64,000 nucleotides of DNA from Gammaproteobacteria bacterium (GTDB taxonomy: Bacteria; Pseudomonadota; Gammaproteobacteria; Thiohalomonadales; Thiohalomonadaceae), in assembly GCA_023228645.1 (NCBI GenBank), contig JALOAT010000002.1, positions 1-64,000 on the forward strand. The letters run 5' to 3'. The position numbers and the translations under genes were made by a program. This document shows, in pieces, positions 17,264 through 26,790 of this stretch. Within the stretch, counting starts at the first letter, position 1. The number at the start of each line of letters is the position of its first letter. The notes under the pieces were generated by a model that searched no databases, had not been told where the DNA came from, and worked only from the letters and a program-made list of their open reading frames with translations.

Positions 17264-17595
17264 TGACCGACTGCATCTTCTGCCGCATCGCTGCCGGTGA
17301 GATCCCGGCGCGCAAGGCCTTCGAGGACGAACGCTTCATCGCCTTTCACGACCTGCATCCCAAAGCGGCCGTGCACCTGCTGGTGATTCCGCGCAAGCAC
17401 ATCGCCAGCCTGGCCGAACTGGCGCCGGGTGACGAGGGTCTGATGGGACAGATGATGCGGCTGTTGCCGCAGCTTGCCCGCGACCACGGCCTGGACGGGT
17501 TTCGCACGGTCATCAATACCGGTCGCAGCGGCGGCCAGGAAATCTTTCACCTTCACATCCATCTGCTCGGCGGCGAAGGGCTGCCGGGGTTTTAA
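17263..17595 (+). CDS. HIT family protein (HinT-like purine nucleoside phosphoramidase)
   Basis: This 110-residue protein starts TDCIFCRIAAGEIPA, with CxxC at the N-terminus. It has the histidine triad HLHIHLLGG near the C-terminus. HinT enzymes hydrolyse aminoacyl-AMP-type adducts. A HIT gene after hisE and before tatABC is common in gammaproteobacteria. ATG at 17263 overlaps the hisE stop, suggesting coupling. Confidence 0.93.
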   Translation: MTDCIFCRIAAGEIPARKAFEDERFIAFHDLHPKAAVHLLVIPRKHIASLAELAPGDEGLMGQMMRLLPQLARDHGLDGFRTVINTGRSGGQEIFHLHIHLLGGEGLPGF

Positions 17596-17610
17596 TCGGA
17601 GATTCGTGCA

Positions 17611-17847
17611 ATGGGAATCAGCATCTGGCAGCTTCTGATCGTCCTGGCCATCATCGTGCTGCTGTTCGGCACCAAGAAGCTGCGCAACATCGGTTCGGAC
17701 CTGGGCGGCGCCATCAAGAGCTTCCGCGGCGCCATGCGTGAAAGCGAGGCCGAAGAGCAGAAGTCGGCCGATGCCCAGAGCCATCTGCCCAAGAACGAAG
17801 GCACGGTCATCGAAGGCCAGGCCACCCGCGAGAAGGACAAGGCCTGA
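17611..17847 (+). CDS. tatA: Sec-independent translocase subunit TatA
   Basis: This 78-residue protein has the N-terminal helix ISIWQLLIVLAIIVLLFGTKKL, the hinge FGTKKLRNIGSDLGGAIKSF and an amphipathic then charged tail. TatA oligomers form the size-variable passage of the twin-arginine pathway. It starts tatABC. Confidence 0.96.
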   Translation: MGISIWQLLIVLAIIVLLFGTKKLRNIGSDLGGAIKSFRGAMRESEAEEQKSADAQSHLPKNEGTVIEGQATREKDKA

Positions 17848-17882
17848 TCGACCGGCCCCTCTAGCGTACGGGACGCACAGCC

Positions 17883-18275
17883 ATGTTCGATGTGGGATTC
17901 TGGGAATTGGTGGTGATTGGCATCGTGGCGCTGATCGTCATCGGTCCCGAGCGCCTGCCGGGTGTTGCCCGTACCGCGGGCCTGTGGCTCGGCCGCCTGC
18001 GCCGCTTCGTGGCAGGCGTCAAGGCTGATATCGAGCGGGAGGTGAAGGCCGAGGAACTCAAGCGCATCATGGAGGAGCAGGCCAAGAGCTCGGGCCTCCA
18101 CGAACTTATGGAAGAGACCCGCGCGGCGGCAGATGACCTCAACCGTACGGTGACCGAACAGACCATCGCCCCGCCGCCGGCCTCCACAGCGTCGCTCGCC
18201 TCACAGCCCGGCGAGGCGCCTGCCGAGGCTCAACCATCATCGGACGCGACACCGTCCCAGGAACGTCATGGCTGA
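17883..18275 (+). CDS. tatB: Sec-independent translocase subunit TatB
   Basis: This 130-residue protein begins MFDVGFWELVVIGIVALIVI with a TatB-type glutamate in the helix, followed by GPERLPGVARTAGLWLGRLR. TatB and TatC form the receptor for folded proteins with twin-arginine signals. The stop overlaps tatC by 8 nt. Confidence 0.96.
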   Translation: MFDVGFWELVVIGIVALIVIGPERLPGVARTAGLWLGRLRRFVAGVKADIEREVKAEELKRIMEEQAKSSGLHELMEETRAAADDLNRTVTEQTIAPPPASTASLASQPGEAPAEAQPSSDATPSQERHG

Positions 18276-19116
18276 AACACCGCACGAGGTGGAAACCGAG
18301 CAGCCGCTGATCTCCCATCTCATCGAGCTGCGCAACCGTTTGTTGCATGTGGTGCTGGCGGTGCTGGTGATCTTCGCCGGCCTGGTGTACTTCTCCAACG
18401 ACCTGTACACCCTGCTGGCCGGACCGCTGCTGGCGCACCTGCCTGCCGAGGGCACCATGATCGCCACGGACGTGGCCTCACCGTTCCTGACACCTATAAA
18501 GCTGGCGCTGGTGGTCTCGGTGTTCGCCGCCATGCCGTTCATCCTGTATCAACTGTGGGCCTTCGTGGCGCCCGGGCTGTATGCCCACGAACGCAAGCTG
18601 ATCTTCCCGCTCATGGTGTCGAGCGTGTTCCTGTTCTATGCGGGCATGGCGTTCGCCTATTTCGTGGTGTTTCCCCTGGTGTTCGGTTTCTTCACGGCGA
18701 CTGCCCCGACAGGCGTCGCGGTGATGACCGACATCAGCAAGTACCTCGATTTCGTCCTCACCATCTTCTTCGCCTTCGGCATCGCCTTCGAGGTACCGAT
18801 CTTCACCATCCTGCTGGTGTGGACCGGCGTGACCACGCCCGAAAGCCTGCGCGGGAAGCGCCCGTACATTGTGGTGGGCGCCTTCGTGGTGGGTATGCTG
18901 CTGACTCCGCCCGACATCTTCTCCCAGACCTTGCTCGCCATCCCCATGTGGATGCTGTTCGAGGCCGGCCTGTTCTTTTCCGGTTATTTCCTGAAGCTCA
19001 AGCAGCAGCGCGAGCAGGAGGAGGAAGAAGAGCTGGACATGGACGCTACCCTGGCCCGCTACGAAGCGGAGCAGGCGGCTGTCGAAGGGCGGGCTGAGCA
19101 GGACAAAACCTCGTAG
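18268..19116 (+). CDS. tatC: Sec-independent translocase subunit TatC
   Basis: This 282-residue protein has six membrane helices. The N-terminal QPLISHLIELRNRLLHV is the TatC signature that recognises the RR motif. The conserved F-glutamate in FAFGIAFEVPIF and LTPPDIFSQ are present. A glutamate-rich stretch (EQEEEEELDMD) follows the last helix. It ends the his-tat run and faces the convergent RND genes across element 4. Confidence 0.97.
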   Translation: MAETPHEVETEQPLISHLIELRNRLLHVVLAVLVIFAGLVYFSNDLYTLLAGPLLAHLPAEGTMIATDVASPFLTPIKLALVVSVFAAMPFILYQLWAFVAPGLYAHERKLIFPLMVSSVFLFYAGMAFAYFVVFPLVFGFFTATAPTGVAVMTDISKYLDFVLTIFFAFGIAFEVPIFTILLVWTGVTTPESLRGKRPYIVVGAFVVGMLLTPPDIFSQTLLAIPMWMLFEAGLFFSGYFLKLKQQREQEEEEELDMDATLARYEAEQAAVEGRAEQDKTS

Positions 19117-19131
19117 CCTCATTCGTGGGGC

Positions 19132-19356
19132 AACGCGGAGGACGCGGAGGCGCGGAGGCCGCGGAGAAATCGAATGTGCCACTATCGGGGCGTGGCAGTC
19201 AGGGCGCGCCGTATCGACCGCTACGCAGGAGAAGGCAAGGCTCCGTAATTCTCTTTCGGGTTCTGGTTACCCGGTCCCTCGCGGCTAACGTCCGCGCGCG
19301 ACGCAGTCCATACTTCAACTCCTCCGCGGCCTCTGCGCCTCCGCGTCCTCCGCGTT
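19132..19356. repeat. Inverted-repeat element 4 (ACGCGGAGG-type arms, near-perfect)
   Basis: Two 35-nt arms (19132-19166 and 19322-19356) are inverted copies with a single mismatch. Each arm is made of units ACGCGGAGG, ACGCGGAGG, CGCGGAGG and CCGCGGAG. The 155-bp centre has no supported gene. The element lies between convergent tatC and the RND pump. Confidence 0.9.
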
Positions 19357-19379
19357 GTAATGACCCCGTAGGTTGATTC

Positions 19380-22300
19380 TTACGCTGCCTGCACGGCGGT
19401 ACCCGGCGCCCGTTCCGGGTGGAACCAGCGGTAGACGATGGGCACCAGCACCAGGGTGACGATCAGGGAGAGGCTCAGGCCACCGACCATCGCCACCGCG
19501 AGGGGTTGCAGCATCTCCGCGCCTTCGCCCCAGCCGAGCGCCAGCGGCAGCATGCCCATGACCGTGGTGAGCGTGGTCATGAGGATGGGGCGCAGGCGCA
19601 GGCGCGCAGCATCCACAATGGCCGCGTCGCGGGCGAGCCCCCTGCCGCGCGCCAGTTCCACGTATTCCACCAGTACGATGGCGTTGTTCACCACAATGCC
19701 CGCCAGCATGATGAGACCGAGCCATACCGGCATGGACAGCGGCAGGCCGGTGAGCACCAGGCTGAGCGCTACCCCTGCCGCGGCGAAGGGCACAGCCAGC
19801 AGGATCACGAACGGATTGCGCAGCGATTCGTACTGTACCGCCAACACTACGAACACCAGGAATACCGCCAGCCCGAGCAGGATCCGGCCGAGCGCCGTAC
19901 CTTCCTGCAGGGCCTGCACGCCGCCGCCATCATAGATGACGTAGCCGGGCGGCAGCGGGAGATCGGCGAGGCGCGCCTGGATGGCCTTGGCGGCGTTGGC
20001 GAGGTCCAGGTCTTCGCCGAGGGTGGCGGTGATTTCCACGATGCGGCGCTGCCCATCGCGCATGATCTCGGCGGGTGACGCACCCAGTTCGATGCGGGCC
20101 ACCTCACCCAGGCGTACCGGACGGCCGTCGGCATGTGCGGCGACGATCACCTGCTCGATGGCGAGCGGCGAGGTGACATCGCCGCGTGGCAGGCGCAGGC
20201 GCACGGCGAAGCTGCGATCGCCCTCGAACAACTCGGTGACCTCCTCGCCGTCCAGGGCGCGCCGCACCGCCAGCCCCACCGCCTGCGGGTCCAGGCCCAG
20301 GGCCGCCGCACGGGCCCGGTCCACCACCACGTTCAGCTCCTGGCGGCGTTCCTCGGCCGAATGGGTGAGATTGCTGAGGCCTGGCACGTCGCGCAACAGC
20401 ACCACGGCCTGGTCCGCAATGGCCGCGAGGCGATCCAGATCGGGCCCCTGCACGCGCACACTGATATCGTCGTCGCCCCGGCCCACACGAATGCCGCGGA
20501 TGCCGCGCTGGCGCATGAGCACCTGCATGCCGGCGAACTGCTGCGCGGTGATTTCGGTCTGCATGCGGCGGACCCATTGATCGGCGCTGATGGTGCGCTG
20601 TTCGCGCGGCACCAGTTGCACGGTCAGGGATCCGCGGTTGCTGCTTTCCACCTGGTTGCGCCCGAACACATAGCCGCCCACGGTGGCATAGACGCTGACG
20701 ACCTCGGGCTGGTCACGGAACAGTGCCTCCAGAGCGGCGATGCGCCGGTCCATATCTGCGAGATCGATACCGGAGTCGGCGGTGATGTTCACGCTGATCT
20801 CGCCGGTGTCCATCTGTGGCAGGAAGTCCTGCTTACCCAGCATGAACACCGGCACGCTGGCGGCCAGGGCCGCCACCAGTGCGGTAACCGTCCCGATGCG
20901 CAGCAGCCGGTGGCTGAGCAAGGTGTTTATCAGGGCCGCGTAGCGTTCCTGCAGCCAGGGCACCAAGCGGTCCGCCGGTGCCTTCTGCCCGCCCCGCACG
21001 CGCACGTGCACGCCCCAGGCCGGCACCAGTGTGATGGCCACCATCAGCGACGCGACGATGGCCGCCGAGATGGTGAAGATGAGCTCGCGAAACAGCAGGC
21101 CTACCAGACCGCCGATGAACAGGAACGGCAGCACCGCCGCCAGGTTGGTGGTGGTGGAGGCCACGATGGCGCTGGTGATCTCCGCCGCGGCCGTGGTGCC
21201 TGCCGTCACGGGTTCCTCGCCTTTGCGCTGGTGACGGTAGACGTTCTCCAGCATGACGATGGTGTTGTCCACCAGCATGCCGACGCCGAGCGCAAGGCCG
21301 CCCAGGGTCATGATATTGAAGGTCAGCCCGCCAAGGCCCATGAGCGTGAAGGTAACCATCACCGCGATGGGAATGGCCGAGCCGATGATGAGCGTACGGC
21401 GTAGATCGCCCAGGAACACGTAGACCACCAGCATGGCGAGCAGCATGCCGCTCAAGGCCGCGCCTGTGGCGTTGTCCAGTGCGCTACGAACGTACACGGA
21501 CTGGTCGGCCACCGGCATGACTTCCACGTCGTCCGGAATGAGCCGCTGCGCGCGCAGCCAGTCGAGCCGCGTGTTGACGGCATCCACCACGTCCACGGTG
21601 TTGGCGTTTGGCTGTTTCTGCATGGAGATTTTCACTCCGGGGATGCCGTTGAGACGCACCAGCACGCGCTGGTCGGCGTGGGTGTCACGCACCTCGCAGA
21701 TCTCACCGAGCGCCACCGTAGTGCCGTTGGCAAGGCGCAGGGGCAGGTCGCGGATGTCATCGACCGAAGCAAAGCGCCCGGTGGTGCGCCCACTCAGTTC
21801 GCGCCCGGGCAGGGTCAGACGGCCCACGGCTGTCTCGCTGTTGCCCTCCTCAAGCGCGCGCACCACGTCCTCCAGGACCAGGCCCATGGCGGCGAGGCGC
21901 TGCTGGTCGGGAAGCACATGCACTTCACGCTCCACACCGCCGCCCACCTCCACGGCGGCCACGCCGGGCAGGTTCAGGAACTGCTTGGAGAAGTCGTAAT
22001 CGACCCAGGTGCGCAGCGCTGCCGGATCGCGCAGTGGTGAACTCACCACGAATTCAATCACCGCGATCTGCGAGGGATCGCGCTTGAAGATGGTGGGGGG
22101 ATCGATGGTGTCCGGCAGCAGGCGGCGGGCCCGGTCGAGGCGCGTGCTGGCGTCGCGTAGGGCCACGTCGATGTCGGTGCCGTATTCGAAGGACAGGTCG
22201 ATGTTGCTCCGCCCTTCGCTGCTGCGCGACTGAATGGCGATGCTGTCTTCGGTGACCGCGAGTTGCTCCTCGAGGTGGCGCGTCACCTGGTCTTCCATGA

Positions 22301-22496
22301 TGCGCGCGGGAACGCCCGGGTCGGCGACGCGCACGGCAATTTCCGGGTAGATGATGTTGGGCAACAGGTCGACGGAGAGGCGCGCGAAGGCGAACAAACC
22401 GAGCACCACCACCGCCAGCGCGATCATGCTCACGCCCACCGGGTGACGGATGGACCAGGCGGCGAGACCGCCCCCGTGGCCGTAGCCCTGTGTCAT
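19380..22496 (-). CDS. RND family efflux transporter, inner-membrane permease
   Basis: This 1038-residue protein has the usual RND plan: N-terminal helix (SIRHPVGVSMIALAVVVLG), two large periplasmic loops and two blocks of helices. FEYGTDIDVALRD and GQRRIVEITATLGEDLD are typical of AcrB/MexB relatives. The motif GVGMLVDNTIVMLENVYRH carries the aspartate of the proton relay. It works with the adaptor encoded just upstream. No outer-membrane channel gene is adjacent, so a separately encoded TolC-type partner is likely. The substrate is not evident. Confidence 0.93.
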   Translation of the reverse strand: MTQGYGHGGGLAAWSIRHPVGVSMIALAVVVLGLFAFARLSVDLLPNIIYPEIAVRVADPGVPARIMEDQVTRHLEEQLAVTEDSIAIQSRSSEGRSNIDLSFEYGTDIDVALRDASTRLDRARRLLPDTIDPPTIFKRDPSQIAVIEFVVSSPLRDPAALRTWVDYDFSKQFLNLPGVAAVEVGGGVEREVHVLPDQQRLAAMGLVLEDVVRALEEGNSETAVGRLTLPGRELSGRTTGRFASVDDIRDLPLRLANGTTVALGEICEVRDTHADQRVLVRLNGIPGVKISMQKQPNANTVDVVDAVNTRLDWLRAQRLIPDDVEVMPVADQSVYVRSALDNATGAALSGMLLAMLVVYVFLGDLRRTLIIGSAIPIAVMVTFTLMGLGGLTFNIMTLGGLALGVGMLVDNTIVMLENVYRHQRKGEEPVTAGTTAAAEITSAIVASTTTNLAAVLPFLFIGGLVGLLFRELIFTISAAIVASLMVAITLVPAWGVHVRVRGGQKAPADRLVPWLQERYAALINTLLSHRLLRIGTVTALVAALAASVPVFMLGKQDFLPQMDTGEISVNITADSGIDLADMDRRIAALEALFRDQPEVVSVYATVGGYVFGRNQVESSNRGSLTVQLVPREQRTISADQWVRRMQTEITAQQFAGMQVLMRQRGIRGIRVGRGDDDISVRVQGPDLDRLAAIADQAVVLLRDVPGLSNLTHSAEERRQELNVVVDRARAAALGLDPQAVGLAVRRALDGEEVTELFEGDRSFAVRLRLPRGDVTSPLAIEQVIVAAHADGRPVRLGEVARIELGASPAEIMRDGQRRIVEITATLGEDLDLANAAKAIQARLADLPLPPGYVIYDGGGVQALQEGTALGRILLGLAVFLVFVVLAVQYESLRNPFVILLAVPFAAAGVALSLVLTGLPLSMPVWLGLIMLAGIVVNNAIVLVEYVELARGRGLARDAAIVDAARLRLRPILMTTLTTVMGMLPLALGWGEGAEMLQPLAVAMVGGLSLSLIVTLVLVPIVYRWFHPERAPGTAVQAA

Positions 22497-23524
22497 AAGC
22501 CGACCACCTTGACCGTCTTGCCATCGGTGAGGTTCAAGAAGCCGCGCACCACGACCTGATCGTCCTGGTCGAGGCCGGCGATGATCTCCACCACGTCACC
22601 CAGTTGCAGTCCGCTGGTCACCGGCGTGCGCTGCACGACCTGCTCCTGCACCCGGAACACGAACTCCCCTTTCGCGTCGCGCTGCAGCGCGGCGAACGGC
22701 ACCGTGAGGCGTTCGGCACGCCGGGCGTGGATGCGCAGCCGTGCCAGCTGGCCCGGGCCGGCACCGGCGGGCGCCGGCTCCAGGGCCACCTCCACCATGC
22801 CCTGGCGGGTGGCCGCATCCACGTTGGGATGGACGCGCAGGATGCGCCCTTCGAGGTCGCGTGGTCCCAGGGCATCGATGCGCATGGCTACGGGGTCACC
22901 CACCGCCAAGTCCGGCAGCAGCAGTTCGGACACGGGCACTTCGGTGACCAGGGAATGGGGGTCGGTCAGGGTCAGCACATGGCCGAATTTCTGCACCACA
23001 TCGCCCGGCTCGACCAGCCGCGCGCTGATTACACCCGCGAACGGCGCCGTCACGCGCGTGAAGCCAAGCCGCACGCGAAGCAACTCGGCCTCGGCCCGGG
23101 CGATCTCGGCGGTGGCGCGGGCCTTGCTCAGTTCGTCCTCGGACACCAGGCCCTGGGCCTGCAAGCGCTCGATACGCCGCAGGTTATCCGTGCTCTGGCG
23201 CTGTTGCGCCTCGGCCTTGCGCAATTCCGCGCTCAGCAAGGCGTCGTCCAGGCGTGCGAGCAAGGCCCCCTTGGCGACGCGGTCACCCTCGTGGTGCGGC
23301 AATTCCAGCAGCCGCCCCTCCTCCCGCATCAGCACCCGTATCTCGCGCCGGGCCCGCAGTGTGCCAATGCGCTCCAGTGTGGCGCCATGCTCGCCCAACA
23401 CGGCGCGCGCGGTCTCCACCAGATGCTCAGGTTTCGGCCGGTCATGGGCGGTCGGGGCCTGCTGGCCGCAACCGGTGAGCACGAGGGCGAGGGCGGCAAG
23501 GGCGGCTGTGAAGGGTTTACTCAT
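22493..23524 (-). CDS. RND efflux periplasmic adaptor lipoprotein (membrane fusion protein)
   Basis: This 343-residue protein starts MSKPFTAALAALALVLTGCG, with a lipobox ending at cysteine 19. A split lipoyl domain (LELPHHEGDRVAKGALLARLDD and FAGVISARLVEPGDVVQ) surrounds a coiled-coil hairpin. Beta-barrel and membrane-proximal domains follow. ATG at 23524 is chosen because it gives the lipoprotein signal; an earlier in-frame start would bury it. It overlaps the permease gene by 4 nt. Confidence 0.92.
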   Translation of the reverse strand: MSKPFTAALAALALVLTGCGQQAPTAHDRPKPEHLVETARAVLGEHGATLERIGTLRARREIRVLMREEGRLLELPHHEGDRVAKGALLARLDDALLSAELRKAEAQQRQSTDNLRRIERLQAQGLVSEDELSKARATAEIARAEAELLRVRLGFTRVTAPFAGVISARLVEPGDVVQKFGHVLTLTDPHSLVTEVPVSELLLPDLAVGDPVAMRIDALGPRDLEGRILRVHPNVDAATRQGMVEVALEPAPAGAGPGQLARLRIHARRAERLTVPFAALQRDAKGEFVFRVQEQVVQRTPVTSGLQLGDVVEIIAGLDQDDQVVVRGFLNLTDGKTVKVVGL

Positions 23525-23626
23525 CGCTGTACCGTTCGACGGGCGCAGTTGCAACCGGATGGCTACAGACGGCACCATCTGTACCTGCAAAGGGAAGACC
23601 TAACGAGCCTATAAGGATAAGCTGAA

Positions 23627-24442
23627 ATGACTATGAAAAACTGCACACTTGTTCCACTCGCCATCCTGCTCATGGCTGTGTGCAGTCCGGCGCTTGCGGT
23701 TAAGGACACCATCGTGTTTTCTGCCGCCCCCACCGAGAGCTCCGATGAGGTGAAGGCCTTCTACCAGCCCTTGCTCGCTCTGGTGGCAAAGGCGAGTGGC
23801 AAGCGGGTGGTCATGGAACTGGCCTCCAACTACGTAGAGTACACGGCCCGCATGCGCCAGGGTGCCTACGACATGGTGTTCGACGGGCCGCACTTCGTGA
23901 GCTGGCGCATGGAGCATCTGGGCCACGTGCCGCTTGTGCGGTTGCCTGGCAAGATCCAGATCGTCGTGGCGGTACGGGATGCAGACGGGGTCCGCGCCGT
24001 CGACGAACTCGCGGTCGGACGGCGCGTGTGCGCCTTCCCCTCGCCCAACATGCTGTCCATGATCTTCCTCACGCATTTCCCCAACCCGGCACGCCAGCCG
24101 GCGCTGGTGCCGGTGAATGGTCTGGGCGGGCTGACCAAATGCTTGCGCGAGGGCCGCGGCGATGCCGCCGTGCTGCGCCAGGAACCCTGGGAGAAGCTCG
24201 ACAAGACCGGACTGCGGGCACTCGATCTGCCGGCCCACGGCTATCCCGAGCGGACCATCAGCATTTCGGCAGAAATCGAGCCGGAGCTCCGTGCGCGCAT
24301 CGCCGCGGCGCTGGTGAGCGACGAGGGCGCGCAAGCGGGCGCGCAGCTGCTCAAGGCCTTCAAACATGAACGGTTCGTGCCTGCCGATCCCGCGGAATAC
24401 GCGGGCATGACGGAGCTGCTTGCACCATTGTGGGGTTTTTGA
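23627..24442 (+). CDS. Orphan PhnD-like periplasmic substrate-binding protein
   Basis: This 271-residue protein has a Sec signal peptide (cleavage near SPALA, about residue 24). The mature part reads TIVFSAAPTESSDEVKAFYQ, ASNYVEYTARMRQGAYDMVF and LTKCLREGRGDAAVLRQEPW, the pattern of PhnD-type (phosphate/phosphonate ABC) binding proteins. No ABC permease or ATPase is nearby. Such orphans can serve as sensors or work with distant transporters. It is followed within 3 nt by a START-like gene and then pilU on the same strand. The ligand is not predictable from the sequence. Confidence 0.82.
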   Translation: MTMKNCTLVPLAILLMAVCSPALAVKDTIVFSAAPTESSDEVKAFYQPLLALVAKASGKRVVMELASNYVEYTARMRQGAYDMVFDGPHFVSWRMEHLGHVPLVRLPGKIQIVVAVRDADGVRAVDELAVGRRVCAFPSPNMLSMIFLTHFPNPARQPALVPVNGLGGLTKCLREGRGDAAVLRQEPWEKLDKTGLRALDLPAHGYPERTISISAEIEPELRARIAAALVSDEGAQAGAQLLKAFKHERFVPADPAEYAGMTELLAPLWGF

Positions 24443-24445
24443 CGG

Positions 24446-24892
24446 ATGAGTTGCGAAGTCGTCACCCAAATCATTATCAATGTGCCGGTGGCTCGGCTAT
24501 GGCAGGCGCTTTGCGATTTCCCGGCCTATCCCGACTGGAACCCCTTTCTGCGGCGCATCGAGGGGGAGCCGCGTGACGGTAGCCGCCTTGCCGTGACCGT
24601 ACACCTGCCCGGCCATCCGTCGTGGCGCCTGCGTTCGCGCGTGACGCGCGTGCATTCCGGGCGCGAACTCGCCTGGCTGAACTACCTGCTGGTCCCGGGA
24701 TTGCTCGCCGCAGAACACGCCTTCCTGCTGGTGCCGCTCGACGAGCATCGTACCCAGCTTGTTCAGCGCCAGCGCTTCAGCGGCCTGCTGAGCACGCTGG
24801 TCTGGCCCATCGTTCGCAAAAACATGCGGCGCGGGCTCATGCTGATGAATGCCGCGCTGAAGAACTTCATCGAAAAACCAAAAAAAGACTGA
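24446..24892 (+). CDS. SRPBCC (START-like) domain protein
   Basis: This 148-residue protein has the N-terminal pattern INVPVARLWQALCDFPAYPDWNPF, typical of SRPBCC ligand-binding folds. It has WRLRSRVTRVHSGRELAW in the middle and a long C-terminal helix ending in lysines. The superfamily binds hydrophobic ligands; the specific role is unknown. It is almost contiguous with the PhnD-like gene and 2 nt ahead of pilU. Confidence 0.82.
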   Translation: MSCEVVTQIIINVPVARLWQALCDFPAYPDWNPFLRRIEGEPRDGSRLAVTVHLPGHPSWRLRSRVTRVHSGRELAWLNYLLVPGLLAAEHAFLLVPLDEHRTQLVQRQRFSGLLSTLVWPIVRKNMRRGLMLMNAALKNFIEKPKKD

Positions 24893-24894
24893 AC

Positions 24895-26028
24895 ATGGAC
24901 TTCAAAGATTACCTGAAGATTCTCGCCCTGAAAGACGGCTCCGATCTCTACCTCAGTACAGGGGCGCCGCCCTGTGCGAAGTTCCATGGCACCCTGAAGC
25001 CGTTGGAAAAGGTCTCGCTCGCGCCCGGCAAGGTGAAGGAGATCGCCTATTCCATCCTGTCGCCGGAGCAGATCAAGGAATTCGAGCAAAAGCTCGAAAT
25101 GAATCTCGCCATCTCCGAATCGGGCGTCGGGCGCTTCCGCGTGAACATGTTCCGTCAGCGCAATGAAATATCCCTGGTGGTGCGTAACATCAAGACGGAT
25201 ATCCCCAAACTCCAGGACCTCAACCTACCCGAGGTGCTGCCGAAGGTCATCATGGAAAAACGCGGGCTGATCCTGTTCGTCGGCGGCACCGGCTCGGGCA
25301 AGTCCACCTCGCTCGCGGCGCTCATCGATTATCGCAACAGCAATGCGGGCGGCCACATCATCACCATTGAGGACCCCATCGAATACGTGCATCCGCACAA
25401 GAAGAGCATCGTCAACCAACGCGAAGTCGGTGTGGATACGCTCAGTTTCGCCGATGCACTCAAGCACGCCTTGCGCCAGGCGCCCGACGTGATCCTCATC
25501 GGCGAGATCCGCGACCGCGAGACCATGGAGCATGCGCTCGCCTTCGCCGAGACGGGCCACCTGGCCATCTCCACCCTGCACGCCAACAACGCCAACCAGG
25601 CGCTCGATCGCATCATCAACTTCTTCCCCGAGGAACGCCGGCCCCAGCTGCTCAACGATTTGTCCAACAATCTGCGTGCGTTCGTTTCCCAGCGACTGGT
25701 GCCGACGGTGGACGGCAAGCGTTGCGCCGCCGTGGAAGTGTTGCTCGGCTCCTCGACCGTGAAGGAGCTCATCCGCCGCGGCGATCTGCACGCCATCAAG
25801 GAAGTGATGGAGAAATCGGAGAACATCGGTATGCGCACCTTCGACGGTGCACTGTTCCACCTCTACAAGGAAGGCACCATCACCCTGGACGAGGCACTCA
25901 AGAACGCCGACTCGCCTAACAACCTGCGGTTGCGTGTGACACTCTCAGAAAAGAGCGGCACCCCTTCCGAATCGGGACTGAGCCTTAGCCTTGAGGCCAT
26001 GGATGAAGAACAGGCGACCGAGTCGTAA
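24895..26028 (+). CDS. pilU: Type IV pilus retraction-associated ATPase PilU
   Basis: This 377-residue PilT/PilU-family ATPase has Walker A GGTGSGKST, an Asp box (ITIEDPIEYVH), Walker B VILIGEIRD and a His box (GHLAISTLHANNA). The N-terminal PAS-like domain begins MDFKDYLKILALKDGSDLYL, which matches PilU rather than PilT (PilT normally starts with a MDITELL-type sequence), and the C-terminal extension also fits PilU. PilT, normally beside it, is not in the window. The ATG at 24895 lies 2 nt after the previous stop. A hairpin follows the gene. Confidence 0.92.
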   Translation: MDFKDYLKILALKDGSDLYLSTGAPPCAKFHGTLKPLEKVSLAPGKVKEIAYSILSPEQIKEFEQKLEMNLAISESGVGRFRVNMFRQRNEISLVVRNIKTDIPKLQDLNLPEVLPKVIMEKRGLILFVGGTGSGKSTSLAALIDYRNSNAGGHIITIEDPIEYVHPHKKSIVNQREVGVDTLSFADALKHALRQAPDVILIGEIRDRETMEHALAFAETGHLAISTLHANNANQALDRIINFFPEERRPQLLNDLSNNLRAFVSQRLVPTVDGKRCAAVEVLLGSSTVKELIRRGDLHAIKEVMEKSENIGMRTFDGALFHLYKEGTITLDEALKNADSPNNLRLRVTLSEKSGTPSESGLSLSLEAMDEEQATES

Positions 26029-26115
26029 CGCTTGCTTCAATAACGCTAAGAACGGTCGGTACTCCGCAGCAAGAGCCCTTATGCGCGCTGTCTCCCCATG
26101 AAGCGAATTGCACCG

Positions 26116-26155
26116 GAACGAAGGCGGTGGGCTATCAGCTCACCGCCGCCCGTTC
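26116..26155 (+). terminator. Possible bidirectional hairpin after pilU
   Basis: GAACG-aa-GGCGGTG pairs with CACCGCC-gc-CGTTC around an 11-nt loop. It lies between convergent pilU and the caspase fragment. There is no strong U-tract, so termination strength is uncertain. Confidence 0.5.
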
Positions 26156-26161
26156 ATGGTT

Positions 26162-26662
26162 TCAGTAGAGTGATGCGTTTGTGTTTCCGGCCAGTTCCGG
26201 TACCTGCATGTAGCCGATGCCTTTCATCAGCGAGGCGCGCTTGACCTGTGACTGGACTTGGGGGAAAACGCTGTCGATGCGCGTCGCGCCGCCCTCCAGC
26301 GCCTTGATCAGGTAATAGGTAAACATCCGCTGCTTTTTCGCTTCCAGGTCGTTGGCGAAATCCGACGCGCCTCCGGCAGTGACGACGGTGAGGTTTTTCG
26401 CCACTGGCTTGGCACTCGCCACACGAAGCAGCGGCGCGACACCTTTGTAGAGCAACTCGCCGCGATCATCCTTGCCGCTGAAACAGGAATCCACGAAGAC
26501 ATAGATGTTGGATGCCTTGCCCTGCGCCAATCGCTGGTAAATGCTGTTCAGCATCAGGCTCGGTTCGAGGTGGATGGTATCCGCGCTCATGTCCGCGGGC
26601 AGGAGATAGGAATTGCCGTCCCTGCCCGGCACGCCGTGGCCCGCATAGTAGACGTAGGCCAT
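26162..26662 (-). pseudogene. Truncated caspase-like (peptidase C14) gene
   Basis: The frame encodes up to 166 residues starting at VYYAGHG, where the catalytic histidine of C14 caspase-like domains lies (His9). The catalytic cysteine follows in VFVDSCFSG (Cys60). The strand and helices that should precede the histidine are missing: in the same frame a TGA stop lies about 20 codons upstream of ATG 26662, and nothing caspase-like is visible further up. The C-terminus (YLIKALEGGATRID and SQVKRAS) is intact. The fragment ends against the 3' side of tRNA-Ile2. It looks like the remnant of a longer metacaspase/orthocaspase gene, although a short expressed form cannot be excluded. Confidence 0.65.
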
Positions 26663-26790
26663 GGCTTGAAGCTGTCGTTCTTTGCGCGAAGCGGCGCAGG
26701 GCGGGAGGCGAAATCAGCGCCGAGGGAAATGACCAAGGTTGATGCGGCCGCCGCCTCGACTCGTCGATTTATTTTCGCTGAGAGAAGAGA

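Noticed and set aside
20133..21404. Antisense open frame inside the RND permease
   Set aside because: His/Arg/Gln-rich translation opposite a clearly coding region; no domain.
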